A stretch of DNA of 64,000 bases from Aldehydirespirator sp965116195 (GTDB taxonomy: Bacteria; Actinomycetota; Acidimicrobiia; Acidimicrobiales; Aldehydirespiratoraceae): positions 3,348,001 to 3,412,000 of the forward strand of contig OZ220491.1 of NCBI GenBank assembly GCA_965116195.1, read 5' to 3'. This document shows positions 22,874 through 30,968 of this stretch, one piece after another (position 1 is the stretch's first letter; every line of letters begins with the position of its first letter). Made by a program: the position numbers and the translations under genes. The notes below the pieces were generated by a model. It worked only from the letters and a program-made list of their open reading frames with translations. It had not been told where the DNA came from and ran no database searches.

Positions 22874-24508
22874 TCAGCCCCGGAAGTCAGCAGGATCACC
22901 GGACAGCACCATGCACTCACAGTCAGCGTCAAACCGGAAACGCTGGTATTTGCTGCCACCGGCATAGTTGCCTTCGGTGAAGTTCACCCCGTAAACCGAC
23001 GCAGGCTCAAAACTGTCACCAAGACCCCACACCGCTTCAGTCACTCCTTGAGCGCTCACCTCGGTCAAGTCTGGTGAGATTGAGCTCAACAGACGAAAAA
23101 CGTCACAGAACATGAGTCCGGTCCGAACGTTGGCACGCTCCTCAAACTCCAACCCGGCAGCAGTGAAGATGTCCAGGCACTCCTGTTCTGCCGCCGAAGC
23201 CGGAAAGTCGTACTGGTCGTCGCCCACGTCGTAGCCCGGCAACACGCTGATACCGCTCGCCCCCGGCATCATCTCCGGGAAGTTGAACACATTGAACTCG
23301 GGAGCGTCGTAGCTGGTGACGGTGTAGGCGGGCGCGAAGTTCTGGGTGATGCTGGTTTCGATAAACCACGACACCAGACGTGACCCGCCAATAGCGACCA
23401 CTTTGTCCACCCCCGCCTCCTTGAAGTTGATGATCGCCTGGAGTTGGTCGTTGTTGAACGATGTTCCATCGGTCGGATCAATGGTGTTGTATGAGGCGAC
23501 TTCCACACCGGCCTCCGCCAGCAACGGGGTGAACTGCTGTTCATAAACCCGCCGGTTCAGTTCTGACTCGATGGCGATGACTCCGAGCGTGGCATCATCA
23601 AACCAGCCTTCCGCCAAGAGTCCTGCGGCAAGACCGCGCACCAGGTCGTCATAGGAGGGCAGCAACGGCGACCAGTAGTAAGGGGCCAGTTCCTCAAAGC
23701 CCACTTCGTCCACCGGATACAACGTGGCATCAAACATCAGCGTGCGGGCATTGCGGTAGCAGGGCCGCGCATTCTCCTGGAGTTGTCCGGTCAGAACCAC
23801 GGCAAAGGCCTTGTCATCCTGGGTGATGGCGTTGCAAAGAGCCTCTTCGGCCACCGGGCCGTCGGTGATGGCATTGAACACGGTGGTCTTGGCTTCGATC
23901 TGACGACCGGCAAAGCCGCCTGCTGCGTTGAAGTGATCAACAAGGGCTGTCAACTGGGCCTCACGATCCCCCTCATCGGGCGTTTCCCAACCGAACGCAG
24001 CAGCCACCGCTGAGGTGTCGGTGATGATGAACGACATGGTTACCGTGTCGTCGCTGACGCCGGGAGTGTCCGGACCAGCAGGCACGGGACCGCTGGGAGT
24101 TGTGTCAGGATCGTCGGCATCTGACCCACTGGGAACCGGTTCATCCTCATCAGGCCCATCTGTCTCCGGCTCACCTGCGTCTGAGGTGGAGGATCCGGGA
24201 TCGTCGGTGTCCGGCTCACCTGTGTCCGGGGCATCCGCACCGGACTCAGCGGCCTGCTGTGTCGATGTCGAGGTCGTTGTGGTTTCGTCTGAGGAATCGG
24301 CTTGATCCTCATCAACAGACTGCGAACAGGCAGCCGCCGCCACCATTGCCAGCACAAAAACGAGAGCCCACCCCGGGCGCATCCCCCGGCGCTTGATGCA
24401 TCGGTGCGGTCGCAGCATACTGTTCAGTCGGGAACTGCCCAGTCGAATCAGTCGGGAACTGTCCAGTCGAAGACGACGACCGGTTGTGGTGATGACATGA
24501 CAGGTCAT
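22874..24508 (-). CDS. ABC transporter substrate-binding lipoprotein (branched-chain type)
   Basis: Protein of 544 residues. A hydrophobic signal segment MRPGWALVFVLAMVAAAACS ends in a lipobox Cys, followed by a Ser/Asp/Thr/Pro-rich linker (about 65-140). The periplasmic-binding-protein fold of the LivJ/Leu-Ile-Val type comes next (VTMSFIITDTSAVAAAFG, DKVVAIGGSRLVSWF). The start at 24508 was chosen because GAGGTGCTCTATG gives the only good ribosome site and overlaps the previous stop. It makes an unusually long, basic n-region of about 43 residues that includes a 24-bp duplicated segment (RLDSSRLIRLGSSRL). ATGs at 24418 or 24382 would give a more ordinary signal peptide. The Cys anchors it outside the membrane to feed the fused permeases. 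Confidence 0.85.
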   Translation of the reverse strand: MTCHVITTTGRRLRLDSSRLIRLGSSRLNSMLRPHRCIKRRGMRPGWALVFVLAMVAAAACSQSVDEDQADSSDETTTTSTSTQQAAESGADAPDTGEPDTDDPGSSTSDAGEPETDGPDEDEPVPSGSDADDPDTTPSGPVPAGPDTPGVSDDTVTMSFIITDTSAVAAAFGWETPDEGDREAQLTALVDHFNAAGGFAGRQIEAKTTVFNAITDGPVAEEALCNAITQDDKAFAVVLTGQLQENARPCYRNARTLMFDATLYPVDEVGFEELAPYYWSPLLPSYDDLVRGLAAGLLAEGWFDDATLGVIAIESELNRRVYEQQFTPLLAEAGVEVASYNTIDPTDGTSFNNDQLQAIINFKEAGVDKVVAIGGSRLVSWFIETSITQNFAPAYTVTSYDAPEFNVFNFPEMMPGASGISVLPGYDVGDDQYDFPASAAEQECLDIFTAAGLEFEERANVRTGLMFCDVFRLLSSISPDLTEVSAQGVTEAVWGLGDSFEPASVYGVNFTEGNYAGGSKYQRFRFDADCECMVLSGDPADFRG

Positions 24509-24613
24509 AGAGCACCTCTTCTCATAGAGCACCTCTTCTCATAGAGCACCTCTTCGTTTGAGTAGTGAGCAGGACCCCGACATTTCCAGTTTGTATCGCT
24601 TCAGCCAGTTCAT
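24505..24613 (-). other. Chain of start/stop-overlapping mini-ORFs ahead of the binding-protein gene
   Basis: On the minus strand the small membrane protein gene ends in ATGA at 24610-24613 and starts a 24-codon ORF (MNWLKRYKLEMSGSCSLLKR and four more). That ends in ATGA at 24539-24542 and starts M-R-R-G-A-L-stop, which ends in ATGA at 24522-24525. A second M-R-R-G-A-L-stop follows, ending in ATGA at 24505-24508, where the binding-protein gene starts. The repeated module is a 17-bp unit (GAAGAGGTGCTCTATGA with a ribosome site in it). All four junctions are overlaps of the same kind. The geometry is seen directly, while coupling is inferred. Confidence 0.75.
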
Positions 24614-24879
24614 AAAGCACCTCTTTGTCTGAGCGATGAGCGGGTTGCGTCGGCAGCTCGGATAGTCGAGCGATAAGCCGAGCGGCGGCGATTGAGAGCG
24701 TTCAACGTGAAGTAGACGACCAGTGCCAAGAGCGCCAGCACAACGGCGGTCTGAAACCCACGCCCGAAGTCCAGCCACCACTCACCTAGCCAGTGCAGCA
24801 TTTCGTCGTTCATCCCTGTCAGATACAGCGACGCGCCCAGTGCAGGAAAGAACCACGGGCGCGACCGCAACCGGTTCAC
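24610..24879 (-). CDS. Small membrane protein
   Basis: Protein of 89 residues from a GTG at 24879 with GGAGG six bases upstream. A first hydrophobic stretch (PWFFPALGASLYLTG) and a clear membrane helix (TAVVLALLALVVYFTLNAL) are followed by a basic tail. The stop overlaps the next start by ATGA. It sits between the acyl-CoA dehydrogenase gene and the binding-protein gene in a minus-strand operon. It belongs to no family I recognise. A transporter-associated small subunit is possible. Confidence 0.65.
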   Translation of the reverse strand: MNRLRSRPWFFPALGASLYLTGMNDEMLHWLGEWWLDFGRGFQTAVVLALLALVVYFTLNALNRRRSAYRSTIRAADATRSSLRQRGAL

Positions 24880-25026
24880 TGTGTGCCTCCGTGATCCAGC
24901 ACCCCCGCCAACACGCAAAGGCGACCCCACCAAAGCTGCGGCCTCAGAGTCAAACTGACCGTGCGCCTGGTTGCGGTTGACACGGGACTCACAGCCCCGC
25001 CCTCAGAGTCAAATTCACCGCCACGT

Positions 25027-26343
25027 TCACCGCCCACCTCCGGTGGTGCCGAACTGATCTCCCTCTTTGCCGAACACGTGATAGGCGGCTGCCTCAAGGC
25101 GGCCTCGCTCGGCTGGAAAGCCCTGCACCAAGGCCATGGACAGGTCACGCAAACCCCGTGAGACAACTCCACCCATTCCCGTGTTGCCGGTACCGCATGA
25201 CTTCAGTGCATGCACGGCAACCCAGAAGCAGTTGTCAGCGATCTCACCCTTGGCTATGCGCCAGTTGGCCACGACATCATCTTTGGCAAGGATTTCGGGA
25301 TCAGATGTCTCCAACCGAATCTGGCGGCGAGCCCACAGGTAGGCCGTGTCGAGGTGCGCTCGCATCTTGCCGAGCAGTTGGCGGTGCAGATCACTCCCTC
25401 CGATGGGTTCGTCGGTGCCGTGGTACTTGGTGGTCTTGAGAAAGTTCAGCGCATAGTCATAGACCGCCTGGGCCGCGCCCACATACACCGAAGACAGACC
25501 CACCTGGTTGCCAACAAAGCTCCCTCTGCTCACCTGGGTCATTTTGACGAAAGCCGCCGGCACGGTCAGAGCATTCTCGTCAGGCACGAACACATCTTCA
25601 AGCACGATGCCGTGTGTCGCTGAGGCTCGCATGCCCACGGCATCCCATTTGGCCCGCTCGCTCACACCTGGGGTGTCGCGGGGGATCAAGAACACGGCCA
25701 GTGCCTCAGCGGTTTCTCCAGTGTCAAGTTTGGCTGTCACCAGATAGTCATCGGCCACCCCGGTGGCACAACCGAACGACTTGACCCCGTTGATCAACCA
25801 GCCTCCGGGCACCTGTGACGCCTCGGTGGCAATGGTGACCGCCGCGCTCTTGGTGCGCACCGACTCACTGGCGAAGTTGGCCACCCATTTACCCTCGGTG
25901 CCCATGCGGTGCAGCACTTTCTGGCCGAACGCCCGCACTGCGGGCACTTCATCGTCAACAAACAGACCGGCATCAACGGCCGCCAACGGCAACAACCCAC
26001 GGGACGAGCCGCTGCACTGGAAGTAGTACGCCAGCGAAGTGGACGGACAGGCCGTGGCCATGGCGAAGGTGGCTGCACACAGATCACGCAACCCGCCACC
26101 AAGACCTCCATAGGCGACGGGCACGGTGAGTCCCAACAAACCCGCATCGGAAATCGTGCGCACGTGCTCAATGGGGAACTCGCCGTCCCGATCAGCGGTC
26201 GCTGCCCGCTCGGCGAGTGCGCCCAGCACCGAGTCAACTCGCCGCGCTCGATCAAGTTCAGCCTCGGTCATGTCTTCAACCAGCAGTTCTCCGGTTGAGC
26301 GGCTCCGGCTCATGTCAGTAGCAGCGTTCATCGCCTTGACCAT
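25027..26343 (-). CDS. Acyl-CoA dehydrogenase family protein
   Basis: Protein of 438 residues with the acyl-CoA dehydrogenase fold. The N-terminal helical domain contains LTVPVAYGGLGGGLRDLC, the middle beta domain has VPGGWLINGVKSFGCATGVADDYLVTAK, and the C-terminal helical domain ends AYHVFGKEGDQFG. The usual catalytic Glu position is not obvious, so it may be a flavin-dependent monooxygenase or an unusual dehydrogenase of the DszC/HpaB-like side of the family. The start is uncertain: GGAGG lies only one base before the ATG at 26343, and 26331 is an alternative. Context with transporter, flavin monooxygenase and isomerase genes suggests a role in catabolism of an imported compound. Confidence 0.8.
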   Translation of the reverse strand: MVKAMNAATDMSRSRSTGELLVEDMTEAELDRARRVDSVLGALAERAATADRDGEFPIEHVRTISDAGLLGLTVPVAYGGLGGGLRDLCAATFAMATACPSTSLAYYFQCSGSSRGLLPLAAVDAGLFVDDEVPAVRAFGQKVLHRMGTEGKWVANFASESVRTKSAAVTIATEASQVPGGWLINGVKSFGCATGVADDYLVTAKLDTGETAEALAVFLIPRDTPGVSERAKWDAVGMRASATHGIVLEDVFVPDENALTVPAAFVKMTQVSRGSFVGNQVGLSSVYVGAAQAVYDYALNFLKTTKYHGTDEPIGGSDLHRQLLGKMRAHLDTAYLWARRQIRLETSDPEILAKDDVVANWRIAKGEIADNCFWVAVHALKSCGTGNTGMGGVVSRGLRDLSMALVQGFPAERGRLEAAAYHVFGKEGDQFGTTGGGR

Positions 26344-26434
26344 TCCTCCGTTGTGAGACCGCCCAGAAGTTGAGGGCGGACACGGTCACGAGCGTCACAG
26401 CAGCAATCCATCCACAGCGACCAAAATGGACCAC
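26315..26434 (-). CDS. Possible 39-residue membrane peptide
   Basis: A GTG at 26434 starts VVHFGRCGWIAAVTLVTVSA and continues with LNFWAVSQRRN, a plausible single membrane helix with a positive end. The ORF overlaps the start of the acyl-CoA dehydrogenase gene. Only the composition supports it. Confidence 0.25.
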   Translation of the reverse strand: MVHFGRCGWIAAVTLVTVSALNFWAVSQRRNGQGDERCY

Positions 26435-26435
26435 C

Positions 26436-27266
26436 TCAAGCAGTTCTCCCCTTTCTGAACCACATGAGCCAGCCACCCACAACGGCAAGAAAGGCAACCA
26501 CGATTATCACCGGCAGCAGCCAAGCCCAAACCGAGCTGCCGTCATCGCTGTCTGCGGCGGGAGCTGCTGCTTCATCAGCGGCTTCGGGTTCCGGGGTCGG
26601 CTCAGGTTCGGACACCACCTCCGGTTCAGGCTCAGGAGCAGGTGCAGGTTCTGGCTCAGGCTCCGGCTCAGGTTCGGGAGCAGGTTCTGGCTCAGGTTCG
26701 GGAGCAGGTTCTGGCTCAGGCTCCGGCTCGGGAGCAGGTTCAGGTTCTGGCTCCGGCTCAGGTTCGGGAGCAGGTTCAGTCTCGGGTTCCGGCTCAGGGG
26801 CAGGCTCCGGCTCGGGCTCCGGTTCCGAGGCGGCCTGGGCTGCGAAGGTGACCTCTTGAGCGGCGTAGTTCGCCGGTCCTCCGATGCCGTCACCGGCCAC
26901 GATGTAGCACGCCGTGGTCTCATCGCAGCGGCCAGGCACATGGGCAACCGGATAGTCATAGCTGGCGGTGCCGTCCTCAGCTATTTCGACGGTGTGCTGG
27001 CCGTAGTTGCTCAACTCACAATCAACCGGGGTAACCACCGGAAACACGTAACAGGTGACGATTGTGGCGGTATTGCCCGGCAGCCAACTGCTGAGCGAGA
27101 CGGTCACCAACTCGCCGTCGGCGATGTTCTCGCTCTTGGACACTTCCATGGTCTCGCCGTTATGTCCTCCACCGTGATCGGCGGTCACCGTGGGCACCGC
27201 GACAAGACCGGCGAGCATGATTGCCGATACCACGGCAATCAAACGGCGTTGGATGGTATTGAGCAT
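26436..27266 (-). CDS. Secreted, membrane-tethered protein with Pro/Glu-rich stalk
   Basis: Protein of 276 residues from ATG 27266 (GGGGGAA five bases upstream). It has a signal peptide (RRLIAVVSAIMLAGLVAVPTVTA). A domain like those of neocarzinostatin-type or actinobacterial Ig-like proteins follows (GELVTVSLSSWLPGNTATIVTCYV, with paired Cys in DETTACYIV). A stalk of about 80 residues made of (P-E)n and P-A-P-E units comes next, then a C-terminal membrane helix (WLLPVIIVVAFLAVVGGWLM) and RKGRTA. This layout fits a cell-surface protein projecting through the wall. The ligand is unknown. Confidence 0.75.
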   Translation of the reverse strand: MLNTIQRRLIAVVSAIMLAGLVAVPTVTADHGGGHNGETMEVSKSENIADGELVTVSLSSWLPGNTATIVTCYVFPVVTPVDCELSNYGQHTVEIAEDGTASYDYPVAHVPGRCDETTACYIVAGDGIGGPANYAAQEVTFAAQAASEPEPEPEPAPEPEPETEPAPEPEPEPEPEPAPEPEPEPEPAPEPEPEPAPEPEPEPEPEPAPAPEPEPEVVSEPEPTPEPEAADEAAAPAADSDDGSSVWAWLLPVIIVVAFLAVVGGWLMWFRKGRTA

Positions 27267-27334
27267 TGGAGTTCCCCCTTCAGTAGTTCGGACCGCTGAG
27301 TGCTGCAAACTAACCGCCTGCAGCCCACATCACA

Positions 27335-28807
27335 CTAGAGCGAAACAGTGTTCCGGTCAATGGAACAGGCTTGTCCAACCTCGGCGAGTTCATCGCTCAT
27401 GGAGTGCAACGCCTTGATCATGCTGGCCTGGAGCATGTAGGAGCGAGCCTGATCAGGATCGGCTGCGCACCTGGCCATCTGATCCAGGGCGCGTTGTCGG
27501 GCCGCACCATCCGGGGCTGCGAGGCTGGTGGCGTTCTGGTGCGTGTGGCGCTTCACGTAGTCGATGGCAAGCATTCGTCGCAACCGTGCGTGATGGTCAA
27601 GGCGGTCACCGGTGATGTCACCTCGCAGGACGGCGGCCAGTGACGCGCCCAACAGCACTGCGTCATGGATGCCCCCGTTCATGCCCATGCCACCGAGCGG
27701 GTTGTTGATGTGCGCGGCATCACCCATCAGCACCACCCGTCCGACCACAAACCGGTCAGCCACCCGCTGGTGAACCCGGTAGATCGTGCGGTGGCTGATG
27801 TGATAGGGCTCGCTGCGAGTGACCACGCCTTGCAGCCTGCGCTGGGCGCTCGGCTCGCTGAGGGCTTCAGCATCGGTCTCGGTGTCGCCAACCGGAAACA
27901 GCGCCCGCCACAGATCAACTGTGCGCAACAGCACCAGCCATTCGTCGGGGTCAGAGATGTAGTTCACATAGGCGAGGTCGTGCAGATGTGCTGCCATCTC
28001 AAACGGCGTGGACAGGACCAGGTAGCGGTCTTCGTAGGTCATTCCGTCGAAGGTCAGACCCAGCGACTTTCGCACGGCGCTGGCGGCACCGTCGGCACCG
28101 ATCACCGCATCAGCCACAAGTGTCTCACCCGATGCCGTTGACCCCGAAGCCACTGCCCCCGATGCCGTTGACCCCGAAGCCACTGCCCCTGATGCCGTTG
28201 ACCCCGAAGCCACTGCCTCGGAGGCCGTTGACCCCGAAGCCATTGTCCCGGAGGCCGTTGACCCTGATGCCGTTGCCCCCGAAGCCACTGCCTCGGAGGC
28301 CGTTGCCCCCGAAGCCACTGCCCCTGATGCCGTTGAGCCTGATGCCGTTGACCCTGATGCCAGTGTCACTGAAGCCGCGTCGCCCATGTTCGTGGCAGCG
28401 ACGACATCGGCGTTGAACCTGACGGTGACGTTGGGCATGCTGTTGAAGCGGTCAAGCATGATCTCGCAGAGTTTGTACTGCTCACATTGCAGGCGGAAGG
28501 GATGGTTGGTGACATCGGCCAAAGTGCCCAGATCGAACTCGGCCACAACTCCTTTGCGACGGTCACGGTATGCAAATCGAGGGGCTTTGAGACCTCGGCT
28601 CAGCATCTCATCAACCACCTTCTGGCGGCCCAGGGAGCAGTCAAGCAGGTCCAGCGTCGCCGGGTGAAAGGTGGAGGCTCGCAACTCCCGGGGAAGTTCC
28701 GGGGCCGCTTCCAACAAGGTCACGTCAAGGCCTGCCACAGCCAGCACGCCGGTGGCAACGCAACCGACCGGACCGGCCCCCACGACGACAACGCTGGGTG
28801 TTGGCAA
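27335..28807 (-). CDS. FAD-dependent monooxygenase (PHBH fold) with repeat insertion
   Basis: Protein of 490 residues. It has an N-terminal FAD-binding VVVVGAGPVGCVATG, DAVIGADGAASAVR (the D-G motif region) and RVVLMGDAAHINNPLGGMG (the G-D motif), all typical of aromatic hydroxylases of the p-hydroxybenzoate hydroxylase type. About 80 residues around 150-230 consist of five-residue units (S-T-A-S-G, A-V-A-S-G, A-T-A-S-E) encoded by a 15-bp repeat. The insert lies between two core strands and probably forms a surface loop. Such enzymes hydroxylate aromatic or heteroaromatic acids using NAD(P)H. The isomerase gene lies three bases upstream in the same operon. The pair resembles parts of nicotinate or hydroxypyridine routes, but the substrate is unknown. 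Confidence 0.8.
   Translation of the reverse strand: MPTPSVVVVGAGPVGCVATGVLAVAGLDVTLLEAAPELPRELRASTFHPATLDLLDCSLGRQKVVDEMLSRGLKAPRFAYRDRRKGVVAEFDLGTLADVTNHPFRLQCEQYKLCEIMLDRFNSMPNVTVRFNADVVAATNMGDAASVTLASGSTASGSTASGAVASGATASEAVASGATASGSTASGTMASGSTASEAVASGSTASGAVASGSTASGAVASGSTASGETLVADAVIGADGAASAVRKSLGLTFDGMTYEDRYLVLSTPFEMAAHLHDLAYVNYISDPDEWLVLLRTVDLWRALFPVGDTETDAEALSEPSAQRRLQGVVTRSEPYHISHRTIYRVHQRVADRFVVGRVVLMGDAAHINNPLGGMGMNGGIHDAVLLGASLAAVLRGDITGDRLDHHARLRRMLAIDYVKRHTHQNATSLAAPDGAARQRALDQMARCAADPDQARSYMLQASMIKALHSMSDELAEVGQACSIDRNTVSL
28130..28375 (-). repeat. 15-bp-based coding repeat in the flavin monooxygenase gene
   Basis: About sixteen 15-bp units such as GATGCCGTTGACCCC and GAAGCCACTGCCCCT (plus strand), forming higher-order 30-bp alternations. 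The frame is preserved throughout. Confidence 0.9.
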
Positions 28808-28810
28808 CGG

Positions 28811-29563
28811 TCAGTGCTCTCGCAGCATCATCCCGTGGCCCACGAACTGGTCGTTTATGCCCAGCGTGCGCAGGGCGTGCCACAGGCAGACCGCATTGAT
28901 GGCCAGTACCGGCTTGCCCAGCCAGCGCTCGGCTTGGTCAGCCACCTCAACCATCGACAGGTTCGTGCCGCATTGCACGATGGCGTCAATGTCGTCGCCG
29001 TCAAGACTCTTGAGCACGCCGACGAGGGTCTCGGGGGTCACGTCGGCGATGGATGTGGCTGACTCGCAACGCAGGCCGTGGACCCGCTTCACGTCAAAAC
29101 CGCACTCGGTGAAGAAGCCGTAGACCTGCTCATCAGCGGCTGGTTGATAGGGCGTGAGACAGGCGATGCGGGACACTCCCAGCAACTCAAGGGCGGCGTT
29201 GCAAGCCGCCGCGCCCGAGGTGAGTCCGATGTCACCGGCGATGTCGGCCACGCGGGCCGAGAACGCTGCGTTGCCCTCCTTGCCTCCCCAGAAGGTCTCG
29301 GCTGACATGCCCATGAGGATGTGGTCGGGCTTGCAGGTCATGATGTCGCGAACCGCGGTGGGGATGGTCTGGCGTATCAGGTCCAAAAAGTGCAGAAAAG
29401 CCTCATCGCTGCTGAGGTCGGGGGCTTCCACCAGGAAGCGTCCACTGTGGAACGTGACCCCCTCAGGCCGCACGCGGGCAAAGTCGTGCTCAACGACGGT
29501 ATTGGTCGAAGGCACGATGACCCCGATCTTGGCCCGGTAGCCGACAACGTCAGGCACGAGCAC
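28811..29563 (-). CDS. Maleate isomerase / Asp-Glu racemase superfamily protein
   Basis: Protein of 250 residues starting MLVPDVVGYRAKIGVIVPST. The IGVIVPSTNTVVEHDF segment and a Cys in IVQCGTNLSMVE followed by LGKPVLAINAVCLWHALR match maleate cis-trans isomerases and arylmalonate decarboxylase relatives. The first catalytic Cys position reads GMSAETFWGG and lacks a Cys, so the reaction may differ. A Cys at SGAAACNAAL could be relevant. These enzymes act in the cytoplasm on maleate or substituted malonates and maleates. Substituted maleates or maleimides are known oxidation fragments of tetrapyrroles, which makes the location interesting, but the link is speculative. Confidence 0.7.
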   Translation of the reverse strand: MLVPDVVGYRAKIGVIVPSTNTVVEHDFARVRPEGVTFHSGRFLVEAPDLSSDEAFLHFLDLIRQTIPTAVRDIMTCKPDHILMGMSAETFWGGKEGNAAFSARVADIAGDIGLTSGAAACNAALELLGVSRIACLTPYQPAADEQVYGFFTECGFDVKRVHGLRCESATSIADVTPETLVGVLKSLDGDDIDAIVQCGTNLSMVEVADQAERWLGKPVLAINAVCLWHALRTLGINDQFVGHGMMLREH

Positions 29564-29639
29564 TCCTTCCTGTCAGGTCCGCCGTTGCGGAACGCCGTTC
29601 CGCTACAAGCTAGCACCTCCCCACCAAAGCCCACCTAGG

Positions 29640-30745
29640 TGTAGTGGACATAGAGGTTGGTAGCAGTGTGGTGGGGTGAGCCTCCTGTGGTGGTTGTGGT
29701 GTATGGATCCAACGTTCACAGGGGGCTCTTGTGGTTCATGTTGATGCTCGGTTGACGCCGAGGGGACGGTTGTTGATGGTTGAGCGGGTTGAGGCGGGTA
29801 CGCCTCAGTCTGTGGTGGCTAAGCAGATGGGTGTGTCGCGGGGCACGGTGTCGAGGTGGTACAGCCGTTACCGCGCTGAGGGCGTGGCAGGTCTGGTGGA
29901 CCGGTCCTCTTGGCCGCGTTGTTCGTCTCGTCGCACACCGGCGAAGTTGGAGCAGCGGATATGCCGCCTGCGGCAGAGCACGCGTAGAGGACCCGCGTAT
30001 CTGGCTTGGCGTGCCGGGGTGGCGCAGTCCACGATCTGGCGGGTCTTGTGTCGTGACGGCCTGAACCGGCTTGACCATCTGGACAAGCCCACCGGCAGAG
30101 TGATCCGCCGCTACGAACGAGACGCCCCGGGCGAGCTGGTACATCTTGACATCAAAAAGGTTGCCAACATTGGCCCAGGTGGCGGCTGGCGTGTACACGG
30201 CCCGCGACTTTGAGCAGGCACGCCGCAACAAACGCGTCCGTTCCAAACGTCGCCGGGTCAGCTACACGTACCTGCACGTCGCGGTGGATGACCACTCCAG
30301 GGTGGCCTACGTCGAAGCGCACGACAACGAAACAGCTGCCACCCTGGTCAAGTTCTGGCAAGGCCGCGCAGGGGTGGTTCTGGTCCAACAACATGCCCGT
30401 AGACGAAGATGCTGACCGACAACGGTGCGAACTTCACCTCCAACGACTTCGCAGACCTGCTCGCCCCACGCCGCTGTCAAACACCGACGCACCCGACCCT
30501 ACCGGCCCCAAACCAAAAGCCAAAGCCGAGCGCTTCAACCGCACCATCGCCGACGAATTCCTATACGCCCGCAAATTCCGATCCGAAAACGACCGCCGCC
30601 GACGCCTCACACGCTGGATCCACAACTACAACCGCCACCGATACCACACCGCCGTAGGCGGCCCACCCGCATCACGTGCATACAACCTCACGCGAACTGA
30701 CACTCGGACCGATTGTCTACGTTACGGCCGGACCCTGCTACTCTG
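29640..30745 (+). mobile_element. IS481-family insertion sequence remnant with broken transposase
   Basis: The transposase is recognisable but spread over several frames. From 29731 it has the IS481 N terminus (ARLTPRGRLLMVERVEAG and GVSRGTVSRWYSRYRAEG) to about 30210. A second frame from about 30200 has RRVSYTYLHVAVDDHSRVAY. A third from 30409 has LTDNGANFTSNDFADLL. Another covers AVKHRRTRPYRPQT, and a last one KAKAERFNRTIADEFLYARKF to about 30700. The three acidic residues of the DDE site (in LDIKK, TDNGANF and AERFNRT) can all be seen, but at least four frameshifts separate them. Terminal inverted repeats were not convincingly found, so the limits are approximate. It cannot be autonomous. 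Confidence 0.85.
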
Positions 30746-30798
30746 ATTCGACGGGCCTGATCCAGCGGTATGTCGTGGTGAAGTACCATAAGGGAGCG

Positions 30799-30960
30799 AT
30801 GAGCAGTCAGAGGGTCGAATGGTTCATCAATCTCGAGGATTTAGCTGCAGGCAACATGGTTCCCGCGATCCTAGTCCTGCCTCTACCGCAGGTACCGACG
30901 GCTCCGGCCACCGTCATAGCGAGACGATCCGTCCCCCGCACCTCAACGAATGAACTTTAG
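30799..30960 (+). CDS. Small ORF ahead of the XRE-ImmA remnant
   Basis: ATG at 30799 (AAGGGAGCG just upstream) reads 53 codons starting MSSQRVEWFINLEDLAAGNM and rich in Val/Pro/Ala, and ends nine bases before the GTG of the XRE gene. The spacing and a plausible ribosome site suggest a partner gene. No family was recognised. Confidence 0.4.
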   Translation: MSSQRVEWFINLEDLAAGNMVPAILVLPLPQVPTAPATVIARRSVPRTSTNEL

Positions 30961-30968
30961 GCTCAACA

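Noticed and set aside
26464..26859. Plus-strand Gly/Ser-rich open frames opposite the Pro/Glu stalk
   Set aside because: Antisense of the repetitive stalk of the secreted protein, with no start signal or domain.
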